Shown one piece after another: positions 24,765 to 33,082 of a stretch of DNA of 64,000 nucleotides; the stretch's first letter is position 1, and the number at the start of each line of letters is the position of its first letter. The notes beneath the pieces are model-generated. The model was given only the letters and a program-made list of their open reading frames with translations, was not told the DNA's origin and did not search any database. Position numbers and translations under genes: made by a program. Source of the stretch: JBBRYK01 sp038237665 (GTDB lineage Bacteria > Actinomycetota > Thermoleophilia > Gaiellales > Gaiellaceae); NCBI GenBank assembly GCA_038237665.1, contig JBBRYK010000006.1, positions 1 through 64,000 of the forward strand, written 5' to 3'.

Positions 24765-25876
24765 CCCCAGACCTCCGACGCGACCTCGACGAGCAGCCGC
24801 AGCTTCGCCACCTGCTCCTCGTAGGTGAGCGCGTTTCCCTCGACGGTCGAGGAGAAGCCGCACTGCGGCGAGAGGCACAGCTGCTCGAGCGGCGCGTACC
24901 GTGACGCGTCCTCGATCCGGCGCTTGAGCTCGTCCTTCGATTCCAGGTCTCCCCGTTTGGTGGTCACGAGCCCGAGGACGACGCGCTTGTCGCCCTTCGG
25001 GAGGAACCTCAGCGGCTCGAAGCCGCCCGAGCGTTCGTCGTCCCACTCCATGAAGTAGCCGTCGACGTCGAGCTCGTTGAGGAGCGCCTCCGCGACGAAG
25101 TCGTAGCCGCCTTCCGCGACCCAGGAGGAGCGGAAGTTGCCACGGCACATGTGCGTCGTCACGGTCATGCCGGCCGGTCGGCCGTCGAGCGCCGCGTTGA
25201 CGTGCCGGATGTACTCCAGGTGTTGCCGTTCCGCATCGCCGCCGATCGACTCGACGTACCGGCGCTGCTCCGGATCGTTCAGGTAGGCGAGGCTCGTGTC
25301 GTCGAGTTGAAGGTACGTGCAGCCGAGCTCACCGAGCCGGCGGAGTTCGTCCCTGTAAGCGGCGACGAGGTCTACCCAGAACTCCTCGACATTCGGATAG
25401 ACGCTCTCGTCGATGGCGCCGCGGCCGCCGCGGTAGTGAACCATGCTCGGCGAGGGAATGGTGAGCTTCGGCGTCGCCGTGCCACAGGTGCCCCGGAGGA
25501 AGCTGAAGTCGCCTCCGAAGATCGTTCTGGACAGGCCGATCCGGCCGTCCACGTGGAGCGCAGCGGCCATGAATTCGAGATCGCCCTGCTCATTGTGAAA
25601 CGTCACCTTGACTTTGTCGTCGGCGGTCGAGATGCCGTCGAGCTGGTAGATGAAGTCCATGTGCCAGGAGCTGCGGCGGAACTCCCCGTCCGTGGCCGAC
25701 TGCAGGCCCACGCTCTCCTGCATCGCCACTGCTCCGCGGATCGCCTCGTTCTCGGCTGCGCGAAGCTCCCCGGCGTCGATCCGCCCTGCCGCGAGGTCCG
25801 CCCGAGCCTGAAGAAGTGCCGGCGGCCGGAGCAAGCTGCCGACGTGATCCGCGCGAAACGGCGGCCGCTCGAGCAT
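24761..25876 (-). CDS. MetE C-terminal-like (cobalamin-independent methionine synthase family) protein
   Basis: A 371-aa protein of the stand-alone MetE-like group. It has RADHVGSLLRPPALL at the N-terminus, SATDGEFRRSSWH, TYLQLDDTSLAYL, and the zinc ligands of MetE: His and Cys in TTHMCRGNFR and Cys in LSPQCGFSST. Such proteins move methyl or alkyl groups to thiols. It ends convergent with the regulator, overlapping by 4 bases (stops at 24761 and 24764). Within an aromatic locus a role in taking up methyl groups from methoxylated aromatics is possible but unproven. Confidence 0.8.
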   Translation of the reverse strand: MLERPPFRADHVGSLLRPPALLQARADLAAGRIDAGELRAAENEAIRGAVAMQESVGLQSATDGEFRRSSWHMDFIYQLDGISTADDKVKVTFHNEQGDLEFMAAALHVDGRIGLSRTIFGGDFSFLRGTCGTATPKLTIPSPSMVHYRGGRGAIDESVYPNVEEFWVDLVAAYRDELRRLGELGCTYLQLDDTSLAYLNDPEQRRYVESIGGDAERQHLEYIRHVNAALDGRPAGMTVTTHMCRGNFRSSWVAEGGYDFVAEALLNELDVDGYFMEWDDERSGGFEPLRFLPKGDKRVVLGLVTTKRGDLESKDELKRRIEDASRYAPLEQLCLSPQCGFSSTVEGNALTYEEQVAKLRLLVEVASEVWG

Positions 25877-25950
25877 CGCGAGAGGCTAGTCGAGGAACTA
25901 GGATCGCGAGTTGGAGGCCTGGCCGACCCGTTCTCAACCGCGACGCGATC

Positions 25951-26214
25951 ATGCTCAGGGACGCTATTGCCGAGTTGGAGTCGACAGCTCGGCGGCTGGA
26001 TCCTGGGCAAGAGCAGCGGGACGACCTGTGGGGCGCTGTAGGGGCTCACGTTCTCGGGAACCTCTCGAGCCTCGGGGAGGCCGCTGCGTTCTCGACCGAC
26101 GGGGTGCCCGACGCTGAGGCATTTGCAATCGCGGAGACGCCGACAGAAATCGCCGATGCGCTGATAACGATCAAAGCCGTGGAGCAGACCGGCATCAACC
26201 AGGCGTCGGGGTGA
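25951..26214 (+). pseudogene. N-terminal stub of a PLP-dependent aromatic-amino-acid decarboxylase
   Basis: The 87-residue frame MLRDAIAELESTARRLDPG, RDDLWGAVGAHVLGNL, then TPTEIADALITIKAVEQTGINQASG matches the first 80 or so residues of group II decarboxylases, ending just before the GHLGYIPGGG segment. The PLP-lysine half and everything after are missing. The stop is followed 4 bases later by the alpha/beta hydrolase gene, so the deletion joined the two. Confidence 0.65.
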
Positions 26215-26217
26215 GAC

Positions 26218-27168
26218 GTGCCACGAATGATGGCGCCCTTCAGGCCTAAACGACAGACCCTGGTCGTCGCGGCGCTCGTCGCCGTCATCCTCGTCCTGGT
26301 CTACGGCGGCGTTTCCTGGGTCTTCTCGGACAAGCTGATCGCGCAGACGTTCAAGCCCCTCGGCCCCGTCGACCTGGCCGCCTTCGGGCTGCCCCAACCC
26401 GAGGAGGCAACCATCCCCGGGGACGGCGGAGCCACGTTGGCAGCCTGGTATTTCGCCAATCCGCGGCACGAACGCTGTGCCGTGGTGATGCTGCACGGCT
26501 TCGGCGGCAGCAGATCCGAGATCATCGCCGCCACCCCGATCTTCTGGGGCCGCGGCTGCGACCTCCTGCTCTACGACGCCCGTGGACACGGCGAGAGCTC
26601 ACCCTCCCTCCTCACCTACGGCGCCCACGAGCGGCAGAATCTGCGCCTCGCGATCGACTGGCTGGCCGGCAAGAGCGGGCTGCCGCGGATGCGGATCGGG
26701 CTGATCGGGTGGTCGTACGGTGCCGCCACCGCGATCCAGGCGGCCGCCGAGGTCTACGACGTCGCCTTCGTCGTCGCCGATTCTTCTTATTCCAGCCTCG
26801 GCGACATCGCCCGCGCGCAGGCCGGCAAGCAGTTCGGGGCGTGGGCCAAGCTCTTCGTCCCCGGCGCCTTGCTGGTCTCCGGGCTGCGCGCCGGCTTCGA
26901 CGCCAGGGACGTCGCACCGGCGAACGCGATCCGAGACGTGCAAGCGCCTGTATTGCTGATCCACTCCCGTCAGGACCGTTTCACTCCGGTCGGGCAATCC
27001 GAACGCATCTACGCCCACAGCAACAAGAACCGCACCCGGCTCGTCATCCCGGCCTGGGAAGCGGAGCACGGGCATTCCTACACGACCAACGCGGTCGGCT
27101 ACACCGCCGTGGTCGACCGCTTCCTGCAGACGTTGGCCCCCGGGTTCGGCGTGCGCCTCAAGCGGTGA
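26218..27168 (+). CDS. Membrane-anchored alpha/beta hydrolase
   Basis: A 316-aa protein. Residues about 12-35 form one membrane helix (VVAALVAVILVLVYGGVSWVF), leaving the hydrolase outside the membrane. Catalytic residues: oxyanion HGFGGSRSE, nucleophile GLIGWSYGAATA, Asp in LIHSRQDRFTP, His in EAEHGHSYTT. Similar to secreted FrsA/peptidase S9-like hydrolases; substrate unknown. GTG 26218 or ATG 26227 may start it; no strong Shine-Dalgarno. It follows the decarboxylase stub by 3 bases. Confidence 0.82.
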   Translation: MPRMMAPFRPKRQTLVVAALVAVILVLVYGGVSWVFSDKLIAQTFKPLGPVDLAAFGLPQPEEATIPGDGGATLAAWYFANPRHERCAVVMLHGFGGSRSEIIAATPIFWGRGCDLLLYDARGHGESSPSLLTYGAHERQNLRLAIDWLAGKSGLPRMRIGLIGWSYGAATAIQAAAEVYDVAFVVADSSYSSLGDIARAQAGKQFGAWAKLFVPGALLVSGLRAGFDARDVAPANAIRDVQAPVLLIHSRQDRFTPVGQSERIYAHSNKNRTRLVIPAWEAEHGHSYTTNAVGYTAVVDRFLQTLAPGFGVRLKR

Positions 27169-27199
27169 CGGGGAAACGTGATCCTTGGCCCAGGCAGCG

Positions 27200-27560
27200 A
27201 CGTTGTTACAACGGGAGCCGCGACAGGCGCCCGCGAAGCCAAGTCCGGTGCTCGAAACGATCACCAAGCGCTGCCGGGCGTGCGGATGCGGCTGATTGAC
27301 TTCCATCACCTTCAGCCCCGATGTCGCCAGCGCCGCACCAAGCGGCTCGCGAAGGCGCCCGTCGACTCACTCCGACCGGGTTGATCTGGCCGTGGCGGCG
27401 CACCCATGAGACCAGATCCCGGTGCCCCGCTGCCGTCGTCGAAAAGACACGCGTGCCGAGCAGCGGTCGGTCAGATCGAGAGCACCGCTGCGCGGTGCGC
27501 GTCGGTGTTGGCGTGCTCGACAAGAGCACGCCGAGCGAGCTTCGCGGCGTGCTCGCCAAG
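27200..27560 (-). mobile_element. IS110-family transposase relic (N-terminal DEDD domain)
   Basis: Read on the minus strand the stretch gives pieces of an IS110 transposase in changing frames: a NTDAHRAAVL segment, LGTRVFSTTAAGHRDLVSW, RHGQINPVGV, then STGAF with one base missing, and in a third frame LKVMEVNQPHPHARQRL. These follow the family order around the catalytic Asp/Glu. There are at least two frameshifts and no C-terminal half. It occupies most of the 428 bases between the hydrolase and the histidine kinase; I see nothing else there. Confidence 0.55.
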
Positions 27561-27596
27561 CGGGTATGACGCCTGCTTCAGGAGCCGCTCGAAGAC

Positions 27597-28916
27597 TCAG
27601 TGTCGTTCACCTGGGAGGGGGAGCTTGACAGTGAAGCTGGTTCCCGTGTGGGGGCGGTTGAGGATTGTGACTGAGCCGTCCATCGCCTCGGTCAGCTCTT
27701 TGACGATTGCGAGGCCGAGGCCGCTGCCGAGGCGGCGGTTGTGGCTGTAGCGCTCGTGGAGGTAGAAGCGTTCGAATGCGCGGGGGAGGTCGTGGCTGTC
27801 GATGCCTGGTCCGCTGTCGTTGACGATGAGCAGGCCGGGTTCGACGGTGACGGTCACGCTGCCGCCGGCCGGGGTCGAGCGGAGCGCGTTCTCGATCAGA
27901 TTGGAGAGGACCTGGAGCAGGCGGTCGGGGTCTCCGACGGCCGAGGCTTCTGCCGCGCCGGCGATCTCGAGGCTGACATCGAGCGCGTCGGCCTGGTTCT
28001 GGTAGCGGGCCGCCGCGTCGTGTGCGACCTCGACGAGGTCGAGCGGCTCTCGCTTGACGGTGAAGGTGTGCTGGTTCAGCCTGGCGAGGTCGAGCAGGTC
28101 TTGGACGAGCCGCTTGAGTCGCTTGGCCTCGCGCACGAGAACGTCGGCTGCGGTCTTGGGTTCGATCACGCCTTCGCTGATCGCCTCGGCGTGGCCGGAG
28201 ATCGCGGTCAGCGGCGTCTTCAGCTCGTGGCTGACCGAGAGCAGGAAGGCTTTCTCGGTCGCGCGGGCGCGGTTGAGGTCGGCCGCCATCTCGTTGAACG
28301 CTTCGGCGAGGGCGACGGCTTCGTCGGGACCTGTCGCGGGGATGGGCGAAGGGTGGGCGCCGGCGGCGAGCTTGCGGGCGGCGGCGGCGACACGCCCGAC
28401 TGGGCGCGCGATCGCTTGGGTCAGTAGGAGCGCGAAGATGGCCGCCAGGCTGGCGCCGATCAGGCCGGCGACGAGCAGGCTGATCGCGAATGGCCGCCCG
28501 TCGGCGGCCTCGAGGCGGGCGGATCGCAGCAGGATGACGACCCTGCGATCCGCGCGCCGGGCGGCGTAGAGGAACTTGCTTCCGCGGATGGTGAGGGTGC
28601 CGTCCGCAGGCCAGCCGGAGCGGAGCGCTGCGGCGCCGCTTGGAGGAAGGAGGAGCGCGGCCTGGTCGAGTGAGACGATCGAGAGGCGCTGCTCCTGGGT
28701 GGCGAGGAAGAGACCGAGGTTGGCGATCGGCGTGGAGGTGTTCGGTGCGGCCCGTGCCTGGACGGCGAGCAGGTCGGCTTGCCGGTCGAGTGATCTGCGC
28801 GCCTCGTGTGTGGCGGAGCGGCGGACGAGGAGGGCGCCGATCCCGACGGTCACGAAGATCGAGACGAGTACCGCGCTGACGGCGCCCAGGAAGAGCCGCG
28901 CGCGCAGTGAGTTCAC
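27597..28916 (-). CDS. Two-component sensor histidine kinase
   Basis: A 439-aa membrane kinase. Helix 1 at about 8-32, an extracytoplasmic sensor region to about 143, helix 2 at 144-167, HAMP to about 220, HisKA with phospho-acceptor His230 in SVSHELKTPLT, then HATPase: N box NLIENALRST, G1 VNDSGPGID, G2 RLGSGLGLAIV. Its start overlaps the response regulator stop by ATGA. Signal unknown. With the regulator it may control the adjacent secreted-protein genes. Confidence 0.92.
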   Translation of the reverse strand: MNSLRARLFLGAVSAVLVSIFVTVGIGALLVRRSATHEARRSLDRQADLLAVQARAAPNTSTPIANLGLFLATQEQRLSIVSLDQAALLLPPSGAAALRSGWPADGTLTIRGSKFLYAARRADRRVVILLRSARLEAADGRPFAISLLVAGLIGASLAAIFALLLTQAIARPVGRVAAAARKLAAGAHPSPIPATGPDEAVALAEAFNEMAADLNRARATEKAFLLSVSHELKTPLTAISGHAEAISEGVIEPKTAADVLVREAKRLKRLVQDLLDLARLNQHTFTVKREPLDLVEVAHDAAARYQNQADALDVSLEIAGAAEASAVGDPDRLLQVLSNLIENALRSTPAGGSVTVTVEPGLLIVNDSGPGIDSHDLPRAFERFYLHERYSHNRRLGSGLGLAIVKELTEAMDGSVTILNRPHTGTSFTVKLPLPGERH

Positions 28917-29611
28917 GGCGTTCGCTGGCTCGCGGGTTGGATTGCCTTGTAGCCGACCCTGCGGATCGTCTGGATCAGCTCTGGCCTGCCGAGCTTGCTG
29001 CGCAGCTGTGCGATGTGGACGTCAACGGTGCGTGTGCCGGCGGGGTACTCGAGGCCCCAGACTTTGTCGAGCAGTCGGTCGCGCGAGACGACCAGGCCCT
29101 TGTTCTGGATCAAGCAGGCAAGCAGATCGAACTCGCGTGCGCGTAGTTCGACGGGATGCCCGGAGACCGTGACCTCGCGCGCGTCGGCGTCGACGATCAC
29201 GTCCCCGAGGATCAACGTGCCGCCCTGCGCGACGGTTTCGGTGCGGCGCAACACCGCCTTGATCCGGGCAACGAGCTCGCCTGGGGAGAAGGGCTTCGTG
29301 ATGTAGTCGTCGGCACCGAGCTCGAGTCCCCCGATCCGGTCGGCCTCGCCGTCGCGGGCGGTGAGCATGATGATCGGCACGATCGATCCGGCCCGCATGC
29401 GCCGGCAGAGGTCGAAGCCGTCGCCATCGGGGAGGCCGATGTCGAGGACGATCAGCTGCGGCCGCTCACGGTTGAACTCGGCGAGCGCCTCGGCGCTGGT
29501 GGCGGCCCAGCTGACGCGGAAGCCCTCGCGCTCGAGGTAGGCGCGTACGAAGGAGGCGATCCCCTCCTCGTCCTCGACGATCAGGACGCTGGGCCCGTTC
29601 ACGACCACCAT
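28913..29611 (-). CDS. OmpR/PhoB-family response regulator
   Basis: A 232-aa regulator. Receiver residues: acidic pair in VEDEEG, phospho-acceptor Asp57 (LIVLDIGLPDGDG), Lys in DDYITKPFSP. The winged helix ends with ELRAREFDLLACLI, SRDRLLDKVWG and RTVDVHIAQLRSKLG. Start taken at ATG 29611; the open frame upstream is out of register with any domain. Partner of the kinase that overlaps it. Confidence 0.93.
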   Translation of the reverse strand: MVVVNGPSVLIVEDEEGIASFVRAYLEREGFRVSWAATSAEALAEFNRERPQLIVLDIGLPDGDGFDLCRRMRAGSIVPIIMLTARDGEADRIGGLELGADDYITKPFSPGELVARIKAVLRRTETVAQGGTLILGDVIVDADAREVTVSGHPVELRAREFDLLACLIQNKGLVVSRDRLLDKVWGLEYPAGTRTVDVHIAQLRSKLGRPELIQTIRRVGYKAIQPASQRTP

Positions 29612-29630
29612 GCCAAAGGTGTGAGGCTCG

Positions 29631-30488
29631 TTATAGGGCTCCGAACGCCCAGAGCTCGCGGCGGGCTCCGGTGCGGGCGACGGTGACGAAGCCGGGCTTG
29701 AGCTGCCCGATCGAGCCGCGTGCTCCGTTGAAGAAGACGCGCGTCTTCGCGGTGACCGCGATTCTGACGGTGCCGCCCCCTTCGGTGCGGAGCGCGATCG
29801 CCTGGCCGGTGACCGTGGCGATCGTGCCGCGGTAGAGATGCGCACTCGCTTGGCGCGGCGGTGAGAACGCGAACAGCTCGCGCAAGTGGATCGCTTTCTT
29901 CTTGCCGTTGTCCTCGGAGCTATCCGCCGTCGGGCGTACCACGACGACGTGGCCGGCCTTGAGCTCGGAAATCGACGAAGGCTCGCCGTCGAGGTGGAGT
30001 TGCGTCGCTCCGTCGATCACCATGGTGACGCTCTTGCCCTCGCTGACCAGCACGAGTTGGTTGTGTGAGACGGTGCGCAGAACACCAGCCAGGGGCTTGC
30101 CCGAGTGCGGCGGGGTGTGTGCCGGGGAGAAGGCGTCAACCTCCTGCGCCGCCTGCCCGCTCTTGCCACGCTCGGTCACCACGGCCACGAAGCCGGGTCG
30201 CACATCGAGGATCGAAGCCGGATGGCCGTCGACGAGCACACGCGTGCGCGCATCGACGGCCACGGCGACCGTGCTCCCGTCGAGCGTCTTCAGGACGAGC
30301 CCGTCCGCCGACACCGATTGCACAATCCCGCGCTCGCTCGACGGTCGGTCCCGGCTCGAGGACGGCGTATTCCCCGCCGGCAAATCGGCGGGTTTCCCTG
30401 CGCTACCGGCTGACGAAGTGCCCGACCAAACGAGCCCGAGCGCAGCAGCGCACACGGGCAGCCAGACTCTCCATCGCCCCGGTTTCAT
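29631..30488 (-). CDS. Secreted protein with three tandem beta repeats (DUF5666-like)
   Basis: A 285-aa protein with a signal peptide (residues 6-27). Three units of about 65-75 residues repeat the same pattern: a GxVxxVSxxxLVL strand, TVxVxVDxxTRVxVDG and a GxxxSIxxLKPGFVxVV end (near residues 55-110, 135-190 and 215-275). This is the layout of DUF5666 proteins, thought to be cell-surface or periplasmic. It stops 19 bases before the response regulator start, on the same strand, so it is likely the first gene of that operon. Confidence 0.7.
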   Translation of the reverse strand: MKPGRWRVWLPVCAAALGLVWSGTSSAGSAGKPADLPAGNTPSSSRDRPSSERGIVQSVSADGLVLKTLDGSTVAVAVDARTRVLVDGHPASILDVRPGFVAVVTERGKSGQAAQEVDAFSPAHTPPHSGKPLAGVLRTVSHNQLVLVSEGKSVTMVIDGATQLHLDGEPSSISELKAGHVVVVRPTADSSEDNGKKKAIHLRELFAFSPPRQASAHLYRGTIATVTGQAIALRTEGGGTVRIAVTAKTRVFFNGARGSIGQLKPGFVTVARTGARRELWAFGAL

Positions 30489-30701
30489 CTGCCTCCTAGG
30501 TTGCCCGAAAAAGTCATCCGTGCCTACGCGGTTTGCAAGCGGCGCGTAAAAAAGTCCGCAATCGCAGCGTCTGAGCGCTCAGTTTACGCCCCGAATACAC
30601 GCGACGACCTCAGCGGCCGACGTGTGCCGACAGAATGAGGTGATCGGAAATAACGGCAAGCAGGAGGTACTCACCTGCGCAAACCAAGAAGGGGAGGACT
30701 C
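30489..30701. promoter_or_regulatory. Divergent intergenic region between the triple-repeat protein and CHRD genes
   Basis: 213 bases separate the two divergent secreted-protein genes and must hold both promoters. I see a purine-rich Shine-Dalgarno (AAGGGGAGG) 6 bases before ATG 30702. No confident -35/-10 pair, operator palindrome or small ORF stands out. Confidence 0.4.
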
Positions 30702-31322
30702 ATGAAGCGAGCACTATTTCTGTTGTTCGTCGGCTTGCTCGCGGGGAGCGTGTTGGCTTCGGCTCAAGCGGCGCACAAGCCGCCGTCTGCGAAGAAGACG
30801 ACGATCTGTCACCGCACACATTCAGCGACGAATCCTTACGTGACCTTGAGGGTCTCGACCGCCGCCCTGGCGGGACACATGCACCACTCGGGGGACATCA
30901 TTCCTGCACCTGCAGGCGGTTGCCCGAAGGTCGCGATCGACCCCCATCACGGTGGTCATCTGCTCACGGCGACGCTGACGGGTCATGCGGAGGTTCCCGG
31001 CCCCGGCGACCCGGACGGTAGCGGTACAGCTTCGATTCGGCTGACAGGCGGCGAGGGCAGGCTGTGCTTCGAGCTGACGGCGAAGAACATCGTGCTACCG
31101 GCAACGGGCGCCCACATCCACCAGGGCGGAGCAACCGTGGCCGGACCGATCGTCGTCCCGCTGTCACCACCGGATGCCGGCGGCAGCTCGGCCGGCTGCG
31201 TTTCGGTGGATCGCGCACTGGTCGCGGCGATCCTTACGAATCCCGCCGGCTATTACGCGAACGTCCACACCTCGGACTATCCGGCCGGCGCAATCCGCGG
31301 CCAGCTGCAGCTGGTTCCGTAG
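30702..31322 (+). CDS. Secreted CHRD-domain protein
   Basis: A 206-aa protein. Signal peptide residues 1-24 (LLFVGLLAGSVLASAQAA). A short Cys/His region follows (TTICHRTHSATNPYV, GHMHHSGDIIPAPAGGC), a pattern frequent in secreted actinobacterial proteins. From about residue 90 comes a CHRD domain: LTATLTGHAEVPGPGDPDGSGTAS, GAHIHQG and the end YYANVHTSDYPAGAIRGQL. CHRD proteins are extracytoplasmic with unknown biochemical role. A GC-rich hairpin follows the stop. Confidence 0.88.
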   Translation: MKRALFLLFVGLLAGSVLASAQAAHKPPSAKKTTICHRTHSATNPYVTLRVSTAALAGHMHHSGDIIPAPAGGCPKVAIDPHHGGHLLTATLTGHAEVPGPGDPDGSGTASIRLTGGEGRLCFELTAKNIVLPATGAHIHQGGATVAGPIVVPLSPPDAGGSSAGCVSVDRALVAAILTNPAGYYANVHTSDYPAGAIRGQLQLVP

Positions 31323-31334
31323 CAAGGCCCGAGG

Positions 31335-31358
31335 AGGGGGGAGGCGAGCCTCCCCCCT
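31335..31358 (+). terminator. Hairpin after the CHRD gene
   Basis: AGGGGGGAGG (31335-31344), loop CGAG, CCTCCCCCCT (31349-31358): a perfect 10-bp stem 12 bases after the stop. It is followed by CTCTATTC, a weak pyrimidine tract. Confidence 0.65.
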
Positions 31359-31365
31359 CTCTATT

Positions 31366-31883
31366 CGCCGGCCTGACGGGCCTGCGGCCCGAGGAGTGGA
31401 TCGCGCTCGAACGCGGCGACGTCGACAGGGCCGCTGGCGTCGTCCATGTACGCCGCGTCTACACGGACGGTCGGGTCAAACCGTTCGGCAAGCAGGAGCG
31501 GTCGCTAACGCGCTGTCCCTCTTCCGTCCCGTGCGGCCCATGCGCTCGACGCGATGCCGCCACGGATCGACACTCGGCTTCTCTTCCCCGGCGACCGCGG
31601 CGGCCACCTGAACCTGCACAACTGGCGGGCCGACCACTCGACGCCAGCCGTCAAAGCCGCCGGCCTCGAACACCGCACCCCCTACGCCCTGCGACACACG
31701 TTCGCGACATTCGGGATCGCCGCTGGCGTTTCCCTGTTCGAGCTCGCCCGGTTCCTGGGGACCAGCGCCGAGCAGATCGACAAGACCTACGGGCACCTGC
31801 TCCCGGACGCCCTCAACCGGACGCGTGGCGCGCTCGACACCTTCCTCGCGGAGCCTTCCGAAAAGGTAACCCGGGATGCTTAG
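31366..31883 (+). pseudogene. Tyrosine recombinase (integrase) relic, catalytic domain only, frameshifted
   Basis: The reading starts FAGLTGLRPEEWIALERGDVDRA (first active-site Arg) with no N-terminal DNA-binding domain upstream. A frame change near 31500-31560 is followed by PPRIDTRLLFPG, NLHNWRADH, then YALRHTFATFGI and LGTSAEQIDKTYGHLLPDAL, where Arg (second) and the nucleophile Tyr remain but the HxxR His is Tyr and the LGH His is Thr. It ends about 50 bases from tRNA-Pro and points toward it. This is the decayed integrase of the island. Confidence 0.8.
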
Positions 31884-31932
31884 ACCTACCTGCGGATCAT
31901 CATCGTTTGGGCCACGGTTTGGGCCAGAAAAC

Positions 31933-31961
31933 CATCGGGGCGCCGAGATTTGAACTCGGGA
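31933..31961 (-). repeat. Island attachment repeat inside tRNA-Pro
   Basis: This 29-base stretch (3' end of the tRNA gene plus two flanking bases) is identical and parallel to 5995-6023, which lies immediately next to a terminator. The two copies bound the 26-kb segment with the catabolic genes. Confidence 0.75.
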
Positions 31962-32009
31962 CCTCTAGTCCCCCAGACTAGCGCGCTAACCAGGCTGCGC
32001 CACGCCCCG
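31935..32009 (-). tRNA. tRNA-Pro (anticodon GGG)
   Basis: A 75-nt cloverleaf: acceptor CGGGGCG paired with CGCCCCG (7 bp) and discriminator A; D arm GCGC...GCGC with AGCCTGGTTA; anticodon stem CTAGT/ACTAG with loop CTGGGGG, giving anticodon GGG; T arm CCGAG-TTCAAAT-CTCGG. CCA is not encoded and must be added, and a CCA transferase gene lies at 49.7-52.2 kb. It is 1.1 kb from proS. Its 3' end is the probable integration site. Confidence 0.95.
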
Positions 32010-32077
32010 TCGGCGAGCACTGTAGCGCCTCACGCGGCGCGAGCTTCGGCGGCAGCTACGAAGTCACCACCGCGTCT

Positions 32078-32755
32078 TCACTGGATCCTCAGGCCTTGGA
32101 TCCCCGGTTCCGGGCTCGGCAGCTGCGGGTCGATCCGCTCGAGAGCGTCCACCAGGAGGATCGCGGTGGCCAGACTCTTCGTCCAGTTGCTGTCTGCGGG
32201 CACCACGTACCAAGGCGCCCAGTCGGTGGACGTCGCCTCAATGACCTCCTCCCAGGCTTTCAGGTACTCGTCGAAGCGTTCGCGCACCTTCAGGTCGTCG
32301 AGCCGGAACTTCCAGCGCTTCTCCGGATCGTCGATGCGCTCCTGGAGGCGCTTGCGCTGCTCCTCCTTCGAGACGTTCAGGAAGACCTTGACCAGCGACG
32401 TTCCCTCGTCGGTCAGCATCCGCTCCCAGTCGCAGCCACAGGTAGTCGTGCGCAAGCTCGGTCGAGGTTGGCGCCCGAAACGAGGTCACTCGGCAGCCTT
32501 GTGGATTGACTCCGGTGAGCACGGCCCGGATCACGCCGTCCTTGCCGGATGCGTCGAGGCCTTGCAGCACGAGTAGAACGCTGTGCTTGCCTCGGCGAAC
32601 AGCCGTGTCTGGATGACATCGAGCCGATCGTGGAGCTGGCCAAGGCGCTTGTGGGCCGCCTCCTTGCCTTCGATCCCGAGCGTGTCGCGCGGATCGCGCT
32701 CCAGGAGCTGAACCTTTGAGCCCGGAGCTACCCGCAGCGCCTCGATCTCCAGCAT
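32078..32755 (-). pseudogene. Polyphosphate kinase 2 (PPK2) relic with internal deletion and frameshift
   Basis: Three frames hold one PPK2. The first (ATG 32755) gives KVQLLERDPRDTLG, then LGQLHDRLDVIQTRLFAEA. A one-base loss near 32590 moves to VLQGLDASGKDGVIRAVLTGVNPQGC, with the Walker A-like GLDASGKDG, to ELAHDYLW. Near 32440 it jumps to WERMLTDEGTSLVKVFLNVSKEEQRKRL and runs to the stop at 32078. About 65 residues around the FNRSHYED motif are missing. PPK2 would use polyphosphate to phosphorylate nucleotides; this copy cannot. The 3' end lies 69 bases from tRNA-Pro. Confidence 0.85.
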
Positions 32756-32776
32756 CGAAGCCCCTTGCCGGAGGTG

Positions 32777-33082
32777 CTACTTCTTCGAGCCGAGCTGGCG
32801 GTAGAGGCGGTCGACGAGCTTCGGCATCGACTCGAGCCGCCGCGTGATGACCCGCACCCTGTACTCGAGGAAGTGCTCCGGCTCGACCTTGAGCGCCTTC
32901 GCCAGGGCCTTCATGTGCTCCGTCGACGGCACCGGCCGGTTGCCGTGGACGACATGGTTCAGATAGCCGGCCGACAGTCCGGTCTTTTCGGCCAGGGCGC
33001 GGTACGTCACGCCCGTCTCCGCCATCAGCCGGCGGATGGTCGGGCCGAAAGGCTCCTCGCTGAACCGCCGCCTTCGTGCCAT
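32777..33082 (-). CDS. XRE-family helix-turn-helix protein
   Basis: A 101-aa DNA-binding protein. Residues about 12-70 form the Cro/CI helix-turn-helix (IRRLMAETGVTYRALAEKTGLSAGYLNHVVHG, then PSTEHMKALAKALKV). The C-terminal 30 residues are basic/helical. Its ATG overlaps the proS stop as TGATG, so it is co-transcribed with proS. A similar small regulator after a housekeeping gene is common; the target is unknown. Confidence 0.85.
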   Translation of the reverse strand: MARRRRFSEEPFGPTIRRLMAETGVTYRALAEKTGLSAGYLNHVVHGNRPVPSTEHMKALAKALKVEPEHFLEYRVRVITRRLESMPKLVDRLYRQLGSKK

